NCBI RefSeq assembly: GCF_040939455.1
Contig: NC_134117.1
Coordinates: 63,882,501 to 63,946,500 of the forward strand
Source: Microcebus murinus
Taxonomy: Eukaryota; Chordata; Mammalia; Primates; Cheirogaleidae
Direction of reading: 5' to 3'
Length of the DNA: 64,000 nt
Under the pieces are notes generated by a model. That model made no database searches, had not been told where the DNA came from, and saw nothing but the letters and a program-made list of their open reading frames with translations. The translations under genes and the position numbers were made by a program. Shown piece after piece: positions 33,661-44,799 of the stretch (the first letter of the stretch is position 1; every line of letters starts with the position of its first letter).

Positions 33661-34444
33661 TGAGAAAGTTGAATCAATTGAAGTTAGCTACCAATTAGCT
33701 AAAGGGGGCCAAGGCTCTGGTAGAGCTTACAAAAGACTCTGGAACCTCTGAAACTGCAGCGAACCCCAAAACACAATGATGTAGGCAGGGATAGCAAAAA
33801 AGGGACTATTCTGAGGCCGTTGGAATTAATTGTCAGAAATCTCCAATCAAATCCCCTTTGGGATTTGAAGAATACATTTTTAAGATGCATAATTAATCTG
33901 AAAGTAATAACATGAATCCTAAATACTTAGGAATCCCTGTGCTACCATGGTTACTAAGCTCTCTAATAGGGCTCAAGAACCTTTGTTAACTGAGTTGGAT
34001 TTTAAATGTTCAGCAATCACGGGACTGCTCCAGCCAATTGAAATGAAACAAAGTGCTATCTTGTGTCTATCCTGAAAATTACTTTGAAGTCCTTTGGACT
34101 TATCCTATTATGTACTTTTATATGTCATGCCAGTGTAAACTTGGAAATAATTAAAAACAATAGACAAGAACCACCTAATCTTTTTTAGTATTCTTTTATG
34201 TAGGGAATAATTGATTGGGCGAAGTGGATTACATTTCAATATTCAGTCTTCTTTGTTATTACTGTGAACTCTTTATCTGCTTTTCAAATTACTTTGCCTA
34301 TTTTGAAAGCACAGTGCCTTTCTCCTGTGCTGCCCTTTTGGTGTAAGACAATGTAGAAAGGCTCGTGGCATAAAGTTGAAGAATATCCACTATCCAATTT
34401 AATATCAGATAACTGACATTTTTAGAGAAATAGGCCTTTGAAAT
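33661..34444. other. Anonymous non-coding sequence
   Basis: About 780 bases, AT-rich, no gene, no repeat recognised. Confidence 0.5.
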
Positions 34445-34690
34445 TAATATGAAGTGGTGTGATAGAGTGGGGAAAAAAAAGAGAAAAGTCAAACTGACTT
34501 GATTTTCAATACTGGTGCTGGTACTTCAGAGCTTTGGGACTTTGACAATTGAATCAAATCATTGTGCACCTCAGTTTCTTTGCCTGAACTATAGGATAGT
34601 AATAATACCTTTGCTTTAGGATTATTATGAGGCTTGGTACACAGACACAAATACACACATATGGGACTTGACACATAGTAAAAAAGAGCA
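34445..34690 (+). mobile_element. MIR SINE relic
   Basis: Sense MIR: GTGGTGTGATAGAGTGGGGA, TGGTACTTCAGAGCTTTGGG, CATTGTGCACCTCAGTTTCT, ATAGTAATAATACCTTTGCT, GACTTGACACATAGTAAAAA in order, almost full length. Confidence 0.8.
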
Positions 34691-34744
34691 TACAGTTCAA
34701 AAAAGGTATTTTGGTCCTATACCAGAAAGGAATACCTGATGTCT

Positions 34745-35095
34745 TTGAGATTCATCTACTATGATGAATGTAAGAAGCCAGATGCAAAAGACAGCCTATT
34801 GTAGGATTGCATTCATATGAAAAGTCAAGAACAGGCAAATATGTAGTGACAAGAAGTAAATTAGTGGTTGTCTAGTACTGAGAGGTGGGATGAGAAGTGG
34901 CTGTTTATGATACAAAGTCTCTTTTCTGTCTGTAATGATAAAAATATCTTAACATTAGATTCTGTTATGATTGCACCACTCTATAAATGTACTAAAAACC
35001 ATTGAGTTGTACACATTGAACAGGCGAATTTTATGGAGTATTAATTACATCTCAATAATATGTAGTATTAATTACATCTCAATAAAACCTTTAAA
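34745..35095 (+). mobile_element. L1 LINE 3' UTR fragment
   Basis: AAGCCAGATGCAAAAGACAG, TTGCATTCATATGAAAAGTC, AAGAACAGGCAAATATGTAG, TTAGTGGTTGTCTAGTACTG, CATTGAGTTGTACACATTGA and ACATCTCAATAAAACCTTTA follow the 3' end of older L1 subfamilies. The end is altered by a small tandem duplication. Confidence 0.8.
35038..35084. repeat. 27-base tandem duplication at the L1 3' end
   Basis: GTATTAATTACATCTCAATA occurs at 35038-35057 and identically at 35065-35084, period 27. Perfect identity implies a duplication later than the L1 insertion. Confidence 0.95.
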
Positions 35096-35229
35096 AAGGA
35101 TGGCCTTTCTATATATTGACATGAATATCCTAAATAAAATAATCGGTGCCTATGAAAAATGCTGAATATTATTTGTGCCTTGGATTGGAAAAGATCTCTC
35201 CTGTATTTTCTTGTCTCTGAATATCTGTC

Positions 35230-35600
35230 TTTGTATTTATGTATTGGTCAGATTTGTTGGTAATAAACAACTTACCAAATCACTGTGGCTTATAACAATT
35301 TTTTTCTCATTTATATTCCATGTTGGCATTTATTCAGGCTTGTTTTTTGTGAGCTTGACTCAGCTCTGCTTAGCTCTGATCCACACGTCTTCACTCTATG
35401 GGGCGTGCTGATTTCGTGGCACCAGGAAATAGAAGACTGAGCCAATCTGTTAGCTCTTACAGCTTTTGCACAGATACGGCATATTTCATAGCTATTTGCA
35501 TATCATTGGCTAAAGCAACACACATAGTCAAGCCTAGTGTCATGGAAGTAAACATACACTCCTTCCATGGAGTAAGTGGGTTATGAATATTTGTGAACAA
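35230..35600. mobile_element. Old interspersed repeat, family not resolved
   Basis: TTGGTAATAAACAACTTACC, CACTGTGGCTTATAACAATT, TCAGCTCTGCTTAGCTCTGA, GCATATCATTGGCTAAAGCA and CTCCTTCCATGGAGTAAGTG match the layout of a common mammalian repeat (TGTAACAAACCACCCCAAAACTT ... TATTGGCCAAAGCAAGTCAC) whose name I cannot give with confidence. A perfect ATTTGCAT octamer lies at 35494-35501. Confidence 0.55.
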
Positions 35601-35639
35601 TAATACGGTCAGACAACCTACCAACATTGGAGCCAGATG

Positions 35640-36130
35640 TGTCTAACAACCTGACTTTAGCCAAACTCTCCATTGGTGCCTCTGATCTCTTCTCTTCTCT
35701 TCCTATCCAAGTGTTTGTCTTTCTCTTTTCCTGCTGTGATTTACAGTAAACTGGGTTCTCCTCTGCTGTGAGAAACTCTTCCTAGTATCTTGCTGTTAGT
35801 CCTAGTGAGCACGTTGTGCTTTCCATTTCTTTTATTGCCAGACTTCACAGTCATGACCACTTGGTGTCTCTACTGTTTCTCTATCACATTGAATTGTTTG
35901 CATTATGACTTGAATCCTCTCATTCCATTGAAATTGCTCCTTCTAAATCATCCAACGCCCTTAATTGCCAAATCCAATGACATTTTTTTCAGGCATCATT
36001 TATTTTGATGGTGGTGGAATTTGTACTGTGAACTCCTAAAATGCAAAATTTCTAATCCCTCTCCCTTACCAAATTCCACGTAATCCTCCCCCTACATTCC
36101 TTTCCTGTGTGATCTTATATAGTCCCAGGT
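35640..36130 (+). mobile_element. Possible L2 LINE ORF-region relic
   Basis: TGAAATTGCTCCTTCTAAAT, CATCCAACGCCCTTAATTGC and CAAATCCAATGACA resemble the L2 stretch ACTGAAACTGCTCTC ... GCCAAATCCAATGG. The pyrimidine-rich sequence on either side fits L2, but alignment by eye is weak. Confidence 0.4.
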
Positions 36131-36164
36131 CTTCAGTTCTCCCCTTTGAGAGTGTGACTCGCAT

Positions 36165-36660
36165 ATTAACATGTTTGTTTATGGCTTGCTTGGACAAGAA
36201 AACAAGAAAAAGAGTCAAAATGATTGCTATATTTAATTAATCACATTCATTTTGCATATTAACACTGCTAATCTTTTCTTAAACAGGATGGACATAGAAA
36301 GCACTTTTCTAGGAAATTTAGAAGTCATCTTAGATTTAATAATTCTACTCATAAATGTCACCCTACAAAGTTAAAAGTAGTTTGCAAGTTGTAAATTGCA
36401 AATAGGGTGGAAATATAGCATATTTAGAAGTACAGCTTGCTCAATGCCTGCATCTAGTGCTTCCTTCTCCATTTTAAAAGTCAAATACACAAAAATAGGA
36501 AATATTTAGAGATTGTATGCATAGAATTAGAAGTGCTCTGTGGACAAAGAGTCCACATGTAAATTATACAAAAAGTTTGGGCAAATATAAACGCATGGCA
36601 TCTGGATTCATTAAATCACTAGTTACTTACCATTGTGCCTTTATGAGCATTAAGCATGCT
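36165..36660. promoter_or_regulatory. Candidate AT-rich non-coding regulatory block
   Basis: About 500 bases with no mobile element recognised and sustained low GC. TATATTTAATTAATCACATT (TTAATTAA at 36233-36240) is followed by TTCATTTTGCATATTAACAC and CTGCTAATC. Homeodomain and POU-like motifs cluster in the first 120 bases. AT-richness alone could explain part of this. Confidence 0.27.
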
Positions 36661-36844
36661 GAATAGGAAGGTGGCCACACCGAGCCCACTTGCCATCCTG
36701 GGCCAAGGTCCTTTGTCTTTAACACTCTGATACCAGGACTAACCCCATTTGTAGCACTGAATTTCCAGTGTAGTTTTCAACTGCGTTCTGGGTATGGAAA
36801 GAACATTCTGGTCCCCCTTGTCCCATCTGTTAACCTTTAGCTGA

Positions 36845-36935
36845 AATCATGAGGATTTTGTGGTGTAACAATAAGAGTTGGGAGATTTGAGCTTCTATTC
36901 CTGGCACTGACCTTAGAGCAAAGGAACTTGGGAGA
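36845..36935 (+). mobile_element. Possible MIR 5' fragment
   Basis: GTGGTGTAACAATAAGAGTT, GGGAGATTTGAGCTTCTATT and CCTGGCACTGACCTTAG resemble the sense MIR start. Short. Confidence 0.4.
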
Positions 36936-36984
36936 GAGGAGGTGCAGAGAAATGGGCTCAGTCAATGCTGCCAGTGTAGTCGGT

Positions 36985-37148
36985 GGATAGGCAGCATCAA
37001 TAGCACCAAGGAGCTTGGTAGAAATGCACATTCCTGGCCCTGCACAAACCAACTACATCTGAGTCTCAGGGCCTGGGGCTAGACATCTGTGTTCTCTCCA
37101 GCTCTTTTGGTGATTCCTGTGCTCACTAAAGTTTAGGAAGCACAGGAC
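36985..37148 (-). mobile_element. MER5A hAT-Charlie element
   Basis: Matches MER5A in antisense: GGCAGCATCAATAGCACCAA, GGAGCTTGGTAGAAATGCAC, ATTCCTGGCCCTGCAC, CAGGGCCTGGGGCTAGACAT, TTGGTGATTCCTGTGCTCAC and AAAGTTTAGGAAGCACAGG near the terminus. A short non-autonomous DNA transposon, nearly complete. Confidence 0.88.
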
Positions 37149-38620
37149 TAGCCCTCCCTGCTGAGGCAGTGAGGTTTTGTTCATCTGCCTAGAGATGTGG
37201 TCATGGGAGGAAAGTGGTAGTGAGTAGGAGACAGAAGCTAAAAATGAGGCACACACAGTACACAGTGTTACAGTGCAGAGGCAAACGTGAGGGTGTTGTG
37301 AATCCAGAGTCTGGGTAACCAAAAATGAGCCCAGGAGGGAGATCTTTCTGCAAACGAGCATCAGCTTCACCAACCAGTACATGTCCTAAGAGCTGCAAGC
37401 ATGCGAGAATTTTCTGAAATGCATTAACAAGTAACTTCAGTTCAAATAAGTTTCAAAATTCAAAATTCTGTCCAGGAAGAGAAGTGTGGCCCAGACACAT
37501 GCAAGGAAAGTAAGTTGATGGGGTATTTCTAGGACTATATGCACTCCCTACTTGGCCATGCTGAACCATGTTCAAAGGCTTTTCTGAACCATGCTGAACC
37601 ATGTTCATGGCTTTTCTAGAGATACAGACTTCAAAATTTAAAGAGGCTAACTGGAAGATGCTCCTTCTATAAAATGTGCATGTTTTGCATACAGAGTCAG
37701 GTCAGTGCAAAATACACAGTGCACAGTGGTGACTACGTCTCCCAGGGGCAGTGCAGCTGTTTCTCCTGCCCTTTAAGAAGTCCATCAACTTCTAACTCCA
37801 AGGACACAAAGGAGCTTACTTGTTGATCATATCAAATTCCATGGACCTTTGCAAAATGGAATAAATAATCTCTGCCCCTCAAATGAAATGCCTTGTGAGT
37901 ATTCATAAAGATGATGGTAATGATGACATGATGATTCTTATGATATAAAACAGGCAACACTAAAAGTAGATAATATTCTTCTTTTTAATATAGATGGATT
38001 CCCAGAAAGTTAAAATGTAGCATTGCACAAAAATATTAGACTCCATTCCCTTTTGTAAAAGTTTTCCCTCTCTGTCACTAATGGAGAATTTCTAGAATCA
38101 CATCTTTGGTTGCAAAGGAAGGACAGCACGAATGGTCCAGGTCATCTCATGGCAAATAATCTCTGGCTATGCGAGCACTTGAGCAGGCTGGTAGATTCGA
38201 TGCCTGTATGTACTGCATGTGATTTGCCTGGTAGTGCTTGGGCATAAGCAGTGCATCAGAATTTAGAGACAGGAGCAAATCCTGCCTTGTAACTCTCATG
38301 TGTACTTTCAACAAAATTAAAGAAAATACTATATGCATTATATTTTAATTTGCTTTTCATATGCAAAGGCCATCAGGAAATGTAATTATAGTTTAAACCT
38401 TTAATCTCCAGTTTCTATAAAGGCTTTTTCTTTTTAATTGCATTTGAATCTTGAGCAGCCATGCTTGCTTTTCTATAATGGCTTATTTGTTTTTGTAATA
38501 AAACAATGTAATGATTTGAAACAGGGTCACATACCTGCCCTGGATTGACACTTAGGATCATGGGTATAGTATGGATATACTGAATGGTCCATATGCCTGT
38601 TTTTCATCCTAACTTTTAGG
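37149..38620. other. Anonymous non-coding sequence
   Basis: About 1.5 kb with no gene and no named repeat, apart from a 33-base tandem duplication listed separately. A GATGATGGTAATGATGACATGATGATT tract lies near 37910-37936. Confidence 0.5.
37557..37618. repeat. 33-base tandem duplication
   Basis: CTGAACCATGTTCAAAGGCT at 37561 and CTGAACCATGTTCATGGCTT at 37594 are offset by 33 bases, each followed by TTTCT. A third, partial CTGAACCATG sits at 37584. One unit plus most of a second. Confidence 0.9.
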
Positions 38621-38624
38621 AGAT

Positions 38625-38900
38625 AGTTGTATACTACAATGGGTAAGAAGTTGAGTTTCAGAATTATTAATAACCTAAGATGGTTTTGAATCCAGGTATC
38701 ACCACTTTTTGGCTTTGTGTCCTTTGCAAAATGATATAACCTCATGGAGCCTTAATCTTATTGTGCGTAAAATGGGGATTACAATAGCTCTGGCCTCTGG
38801 TTTGGTTTGAAGATTAACTGAGATGATATATGTAAAGAATTTAGCACAGTGTCTGGCATAAATTGAGACTTAATAACTTTTAGTTTTTGTTGTCATTATT
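38625..38900 (+). mobile_element. Near full-length MIR SINE
   Basis: Sense MIR: CAATGGGTAAGAAGTTGAGT, TTTTGAATCCAGGTATCACC, TAACCTCATGGAGCCTTAAT, TAAAATGGGGATTACAATAG, GATTAACTGAGATGATATAT and GCACAGTGTCTGGCATAAAT in order. Confidence 0.88.
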
Positions 38901-40149
38901 GTTAGTATTTTTAAGTTGTAGCTATTATTTATTGTTATTATTAAATTTTTGCCTGTTTGTCCATTAAATAAGTCATTGTGGGTGTCACTTCCATATGTCA
39001 ATTCCCAGTCTTCACTTGATCTGATTGACTTTGCTTCTACTCACAGTGGTCTCTGCTCTTTAGCATGCAGGGCCACATTTGTCAATAGTTGCCTGGTCCA
39101 AAGCCAGAGTCCAATATGAAGATCTTGTCAAGAAAGTTGCATTCCTAGTAGAAGCATAATGTTGGCAAAGGATATAGTTGGACTAGAGAACTTTTCAGAT
39201 CCTTTCAGATCTGGGATCTGAGTTTCTCAGACTCTATAACCTCTGAGAAGAGAGTGGCAATGCACTGTCCTGCTTCTGTATCCAGGTGTGACTATATGAG
39301 CTTTTCCCATAGTATCTTCTTCTAGTGATTTTAATATCTTTCAGTGTTAATCATAAAAAAAAATGGGAAATAATGCCAGTTTACATATTTTTAAATGAAA
39401 ATCATACTGCAGGAAGGATGTGCTGCAGTATAAACAAGATAATGTGTTTATCACACCTGCCATAATACATTTTGCTCCCACAAGTGTAATTAGATTGTCT
39501 CTTGAGTGCTACTGTGGTCCTTGCCCACTATGACCCCAGAGTAGGGCCCGGGAAAACTGAACTACACGACTGTGTCCCCACCATAACCCTGCTCCATCCA
39601 AATAGTCTTGAAAGCCTCTGATACCATAACTGAATTTAAAGATGAGCTAATTTTTAGATAAACTTGGAAAAGAATGTATCCTTAAATGAATTGCCTGTTT
39701 ATAATTTATAAAACACCCTTATACAAATTGATAATGATGTATGTTTGAATAATTCAAGAAACAGGATGTCAATAGCTTTTAGCATCAGGTACCAAGAGAG
39801 CTTCTGCTTTTGAATATTAATTTGACTAATTTTGGATCTTAGGCCATTTAGTATGGTAAGCACATATGCAGAATAGTAGGATTTTTGAAGGGTAATGTAA
39901 TCAGAAATGGGGACATCTAGCATTTCTTTAAAATGTAACAATTATCCTAGGTCTCATAGGGAATCGTGTGCAACTAACAAAGAGTAAGACATCCCAATAA
40001 GATGTAAATGAACATAAAATAATGCATTGGGAATACTTTTAGAGAGAATCAGTACCAGTCTGCTTTGTTTTGTTTTGTTCTTTCCTCTTATTTAAATAAA
40101 TAAACTTATAGTATAGTATAGGAACTTATAGTCTGAATACTCCAATTTA
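38901..40149. other. Anonymous non-coding sequence
   Basis: About 1.2 kb. A short direct repeat occurs at 39195-39225 (TTTTCAGATCCTTTCAGATC) and a (TTTTG)n run at about 40062-40079. No gene or clear mobile element. Confidence 0.5.
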
Positions 40150-41105
40150 TATTACACCAAAAGCATATGCAACAAAAGCAAAGATAGACAATTGAGCCTA
40201 CATCAACCTAAAGAGATTCTGCATAGAAAAAGAAATAGGTGACCTATGGAATGGGAGAAAATGTTAGCAACCATCTAAGAACTTCTACGACTTAATAGCA
40301 AGAAACAAGTAACACAATTAAAAATGATAAAGGACTTGAATAGACATTTTTCCAAAGAAGACATACAAATGGCCAACTGGTGTATAAAAAGATGCTCAAC
40401 AACACTAATCATCATGAGAATGCAAATCAAAGTCATGATATTACCTTACCCCAGTTAAAATGGTCACATAAAACAAATAAAAACAGAAAATAACAAAGGC
40501 CACAGAGGATGCACGGACAAATTGGAACTCTTGTGTATTACTGGTGGGAATGGTAAATGATGCCACTGATATGAAAAACAGTATATAAAGTTTCCTCAAA
40601 AAAATAAAAATAATTGAAATCAGTTTTTTGAAGAGATATTTGTACTCCCATCTTCATTGTAGCATTACTCACAATAGTCAAAAGATAGAAACAACCTAAA
40701 TATATATTGGCAAATGAATAGATAAAGAAAATGTGGTGCATACCTATAATAAAATTCAACCATAAGAATAGGGACATTTTGTCAAATGCTATTAAATATC
40801 ACATGAATGAACCTTGAGGGCTTTATGCTACGTGAAATAAGGACAAATGCTATATGATTCCACTTGTATGAGTTCTCTAAAGTAGCCAAACTCACAGAAG
40901 CAGAAGGTAAAATGATGGTTGCCAGGGGCTGGATGAGGGAGGTTTCAAAATATAGTTTCAATTATGCAAGATGAAAAAGTTCTAGAGATCTGCCAGACAA
41001 TGTGGTGTTTCTAGTTAATAAGACTATACTACTGTACATGTGGAAGTTTATGAAGGCAGATCTAGTGTCGTGTGTTATTTACCAAAATAAAAAATAAAAA
41101 AAGAA
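40150..41105 (+). mobile_element. L1 LINE 3' fragment (ORF2 C-terminus plus 3' UTR)
   Basis: Sense L1: AAAAGCATATGCAACAAAAG, GGACTTGAATAGACATTTTT, CCAAAGAAGACATACAAATG, AAAATGTGGTGCATACCTAT, TGGTTGCCAGGGGCTGGATG and a terminal ACCAAAATAAAAAATAAAAA. 5'-truncated at about 950 bases, frame broken. The region left of 40150 shows no L1 match, as expected of a truncated insertion. Confidence 0.92.
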
Positions 41106-41379
41106 GTCCTATGAGGGAATATATATGTAATTCTTCCCTTATCAATGTGCTAGATCTTGAGGATACAAAAAATAAAAGTGTTCTTTATTCTCTTCTTGTA
41201 ACATAAAACCATGTCTAGACAAACAAACAAAAAATGTAAGGCAGCATAAATGCCAGAGATTTCATCATCCTGAAAATATGTAAATGCATTTAAGGCAAAC
41301 GCCTTAGGAAAAGTATTTGTGAGTTCAAAGTTGTCAAGGACTAATTTATGTCTCTGTTGAGTAGAGTATATAAATCTAG

Positions 41380-41580
41380 TACATGCTTTCTATCATTTGT
41401 TTTATTTTAATCCTCCAAACAAACTTGGGCAACACTATTATTTCTGTCTTGTGGATGAATAAAGGGAGAGTCAGAGACATTTAGCAACTTCCTGAAAGTC
41501 ACACAGCTCACAATGATTGGAGCTGGCATGTATGGCCAGACTCTGATCCCACAAGCCCATGTTCTGTGAACCACCAGCTG
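41380..41580 (-). mobile_element. MIR SINE relic
   Basis: Antisense MIR: TTTTAATCCTCCAAACAAAC, TTGTGGATGAATAAAGGGAG, TCACACAGCTCACAATGATT, GGAGCTGGCATGTATGGCCA, CCATGTTCTGTGAACCACCA in order. Confidence 0.82.
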
Positions 41581-41889
41581 GACCATCTGTGTGACCCTGA
41601 ATAGACTAAAAGGTGTTAAAAAATAGTGTTAAAGTGACTGCATTCCAGAATTCAGATTCAACATGTCATGAGGCCGTTGCTAATTTGACTGTTCATATAA
41701 ATCCCTTTTTAGGCTTCAAATCCAAGTGTGATTATTTGAAATTATTATGCACTATTTATTGCAAAAAAAAAAAAAGACATTTGACTTTATCTCAGTGATT
41801 TATCTACTTGTGTTAGTTTTACAAAAAGAAAACCAGATAAAATATCGACCCACAGCAATGCTATTTCCTGTCAGATTCCTCTGCGTGTC
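41581..41889. other. Anonymous non-coding sequence
   Basis: Short unique stretch with an A run at 41763-41775. Nothing else seen. Confidence 0.5.
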
Positions 41890-42300
41890 TCAAGAAAATC
41901 TTGCACACTGAATTTTAAAGTCCAATTTGTGGAGCCCTCAATGGCATTTCAGTATATTGTGAGCTGTGGTCAATACATTAATTAAAGCCTCTGTGGGCTC
42001 ACGATAATTAAAGACCATCACATGGATACAGTATTTGTTTATAAGATAATTCTCAAGATTTTCACGTGTGACGCCAAAGCCCTAGCAATTGTATTGTATG
42101 TGTACCAAACCTATTTCAGGTTTATTGCAAACAAGGAAATTTAATTAAAATGGTGTGAATTCATTTAAATTTGTGGGGGGAGAATGGGAGACATAATTAC
42201 GAGTCTATTTTGGGTTGTTTATTACATGAAGCTGGCTGCTTAGGAATTTCAAGCCTATGGTAAATTAGGGTTATTTAGAAGTCATCAAAGTGTGACAAAG
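41890..42300. promoter_or_regulatory. Best candidate conserved non-coding element: four TAATTA cores
   Basis: About 400 bases with no mobile DNA recognised. TTAATTAA at 41978-41985 and 42141-42148, and TAATTA at 42005-42010 and 42194-42199, give four homeodomain cores within about 220 bases, mixed with GC-containing sequence such as CACGTGTGACGCCAAAGCCC (about 42063). Dense TAATTA motifs with non-AT spacers resemble developmental enhancers. No coding potential. Confidence 0.36.
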
Positions 42301-42334
42301 CAGAAGTCAGGCTGGGAAAGGAGGACTCCTAATT

Positions 42335-42482
42335 CTTGAGCCTGATATATCATTCACGCAATCTCATTTAATCTTCATGACCATCTTCGACAGAAACGTG
42401 GATGGGTGCTGAGCCCCAGAGAGGGCATGCAACTTGCCAACGGCCAGACAGGTGGTAGTTGGGCTGAGCTCAGAATGAGGCC
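42335..42482 (-). mobile_element. MIR SINE relic
   Basis: Antisense MIR: CAATCTCATTTAATCTTCAT, GTGCTGAGCCCCAGAGAGGG, CATGCAACTTGCCAACGGCC, GGGCTGAGCTCAGAATGAGG in order. Confidence 0.75.
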
Positions 42483-42489
42483 TCGCAAA

Positions 42490-43715
42490 CAGCAAACACT
42501 TTCATTTTCATGCCTTTTTCCACTTTGGTTTTCACTCCTCATGCTCACTCAGGAGTCAGCCTCATCCCAAACTGCTCAATCCATGTTTAACTCCCCATCC
42601 TGGGTGGTCCCTCAGTGAGGCCATCCCACCCCCCTGTTGAGTAGACTTTCTTCACTGGGCTCCCCGGTGCCGTACACGGGCTCTTGGTTTTTCCCTCACC
42701 TTGCTAGTCTCTCATTCCCACTCCTCCTTGAGCTCTTCACTCAGGAGCATCTCAGTCCTGGATATTCCTGTCTCTCCCTCTCTCCTCTTAACTTTGGTGA
42801 ATCTGTTCCAGATTTATGGCTCTAATTTTTACCTACATTTCAACAACTTCCAAAATGAGCAATTCAGCCCAGACCTCCTTTCCAAACTCAAGGTTAGTAT
42901 TTGCAAATGTTTACTTTATATCTCTACTTGGGTGCCTAATAAATGCTTTAGACACTTCCAATACTCCATTCCTATTCTTTCCCCCAAATCTGCTTCAGCA
43001 GCTGCCTTTCTCATCTCAAGAATCTGCCCATTTCTCATTATCTGCTGCTGCTATCACACTGATCCAAACCACTGGCATCGCTTGCCTGCATTATTTAAAG
43101 TAAATAATAAAAATATGTATTTAACAGGTTTTTCTGCTTCAAATTTGGCTCCTCTATGGTTTATTTTCAATATGGCAGCCAGAGTGACCCAAACATAAGT
43201 CAGACTACGTTTACGAGGGTCTGTCTCTGAGTCTCTGATGTCTTCTCCCTTCTCTCCCTGGCTTGCTCCACTCCCATCACACCATCACACTCTAGCTGTG
43301 GGATGTAGGCTCTAGAAGTTTCCTCGGGTTCAGTTGCTCTTTTCCCAGATACCAGCTTTATTAACTATCTCATTTATCTCAAGTCTTTTCTCAAAATTTA
43401 CACTCTCAATGATCCCTACCTTGAGCCGCCTAACACTATAAACTATCTTCCACTGCACTCGATGCACCTGATATTGCTCATTCTCATATTTAAAACAATG
43501 AATAAAAAAGTTGTCATGGGATGCATCACTTTCTAACACACTGGATAATTTACCTACTTGGCATGGTTATTGTTTATTGCTTGACTTTCTCCACTAGAAT
43601 GTAAACAGCATAAGGTAGAGATTTGATCCTTTCTAGTGTATCCCAAGAACCTAGAACAGTGCTTGAAACATAATACCTCCTCAGAAAATACTTACTGAAT
43701 AAGAGAATGTAGTAT
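42490..43715 (+). mobile_element. Long L2 LINE relic, ORF2 C-terminal half to 3' end
   Basis: Collinear with L2 over about 1.2 kb: TCTCCCTCTCTCCTCTTAAC, ATTTATGGCTCTAATTTTTA, ATTCAGCCCAGACCTCCTTT, ATCTCTACTTGGGTGCCTAA, ATATGGCAGCCAGAGTGACC with ATAAGTCAGACTACG (RT C-terminal region), then CCACTAGAATGTAAACAGCA, and the end AACAGTGCTTGAAACATAAT, then ATACTTACTGAATAAG. Open frames up to 165 codons inside it are broken remnants or out-of-phase readings. The part before about 42630 is less certain. Confidence 0.75.
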
Positions 43716-43779
43716 GGAGCAAACCTTTTTTTAACTTTTTTTTTTAGCTTTGTGGAAACTCGAGGTTGTTCTCTGAACT

Positions 43780-44170
43780 ATCTCAGGGTACAATCATTGT
43801 TTTCCTCACAATCTCAGCTATCTGACTAGAGTCTCCTTTCTTGCCTGTTAGTAAGAGGTTTATGCAGATTTATTTCAGGCTGCATATAAACCGGCAGGCC
43901 GTTCAATGGTATTGATCTGCACTGCCATTTAATGGTGTTGGTCAGTGCTCAACTCCAGGCAAGGCCCTGAATCAGCTTTTGCTCGTGTGCCCTCTGGCAT
44001 GCAAATAAGTGGAAAAATGTCCTTTGGCTTTGCTTTTGCAAGCTCAGGGGCAACATCCTCTTGCTCTTAAATGACATCACATGCCTATTTATGCTCTCTT
44101 TGCTTTTCTAAAACAAAATAAAGGGAATTTAAAATCTTTGGGATATCAGGAAGAATCAGAATCATTCATA
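43780..44170. promoter_or_regulatory. Candidate regulatory block with a perfect octamer
   Basis: Repeat-free. ATGCAAAT, the POU/OCT octamer, lies at 43999-44006. GCTTTGCTTTTGCAAGCTCA, TTAAATGACATCACATGCC and CCTATTTATGCTCTCTTTGC follow. A degenerate 26-base tandem duplication lies at its left side. Confidence 0.3.
43898..43949. repeat. Degenerate 26-base tandem duplication
   Basis: 43898-43923 and 43924-43949 align without gaps at about 19 of 26 positions; both start GCC and share an AATGGT core. The divergence suggests an old duplication. Confidence 0.85.
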
Positions 44171-44185
44171 AGTGTTTGCTTCAAC

Positions 44186-44799
44186 TTTACTCTAATTGCC
44201 CTGAGCTTAATCTCTTATTACAACAGCAGAGTATAGCCCTTCTAGGATTCCTTGAACACTGTATTCCTGTAATTTGATCTTCATGGACAGTGAATCTATC
44301 TGTCACAGTCCGTTGTCCTTTCACTCTTTGAATAAACTGGCACTTACCCATATCAAACTCCATTTGTCTATCACCTCTAAAACTCTTGATAATTTCCAAT
44401 TGCTCATGGAGCTGAGTTTGAAGGTTGACATGGATCATCCATTCTTTCCAGAATGACAAATAGCTTTACATGGTGATCCTCACATTTTATCTTAATTTCT
44501 TGGCAAACGTTAATTTAATTTTCTGCTAAATGGTTTCAGTCTCATGCAGAACCAAAGTGAACGAAGTGACTATCTCAGAAATAGTCCCTATCTTGTCAGG
44601 ATAATTCTTTCCTCCATTTAAATGAAAATTAAGTAACACTCAGTGGTGATTTTTTTTTTTTTTTTAATCATCAACATAATTTCTAATGTCATTTTGAACC
44701 TCTGAGAAACATTAAGCTTGAATTTCCCACTGGGCTCAGAGAAGTTACATAAATTTCTTTTTTTCAGGAGAGTTTGGATAGAAACGTCACACAGACTGA
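44186..44799. other. Anonymous non-coding sequence
   Basis: No repeat recognised except T runs at about 44650-44665 and 44757-44763. A 90-codon minus-strand frame (44187-44459) has no recognised relatives and an overlapping opposite frame. Confidence 0.5.

Noticed and set aside
36270..36300. TTTTCTTAAACAG followed by GATGGACATAG, like a 3' splice site
   Set aside because: No open frame or donor of matching strand follows at exon-like distance; such sites are common by chance.
42701..43198. 165-codon plus-strand frame
   Set aside because: It lies wholly within an L2 relic; it is a broken or out-of-phase remnant, not a cellular gene.
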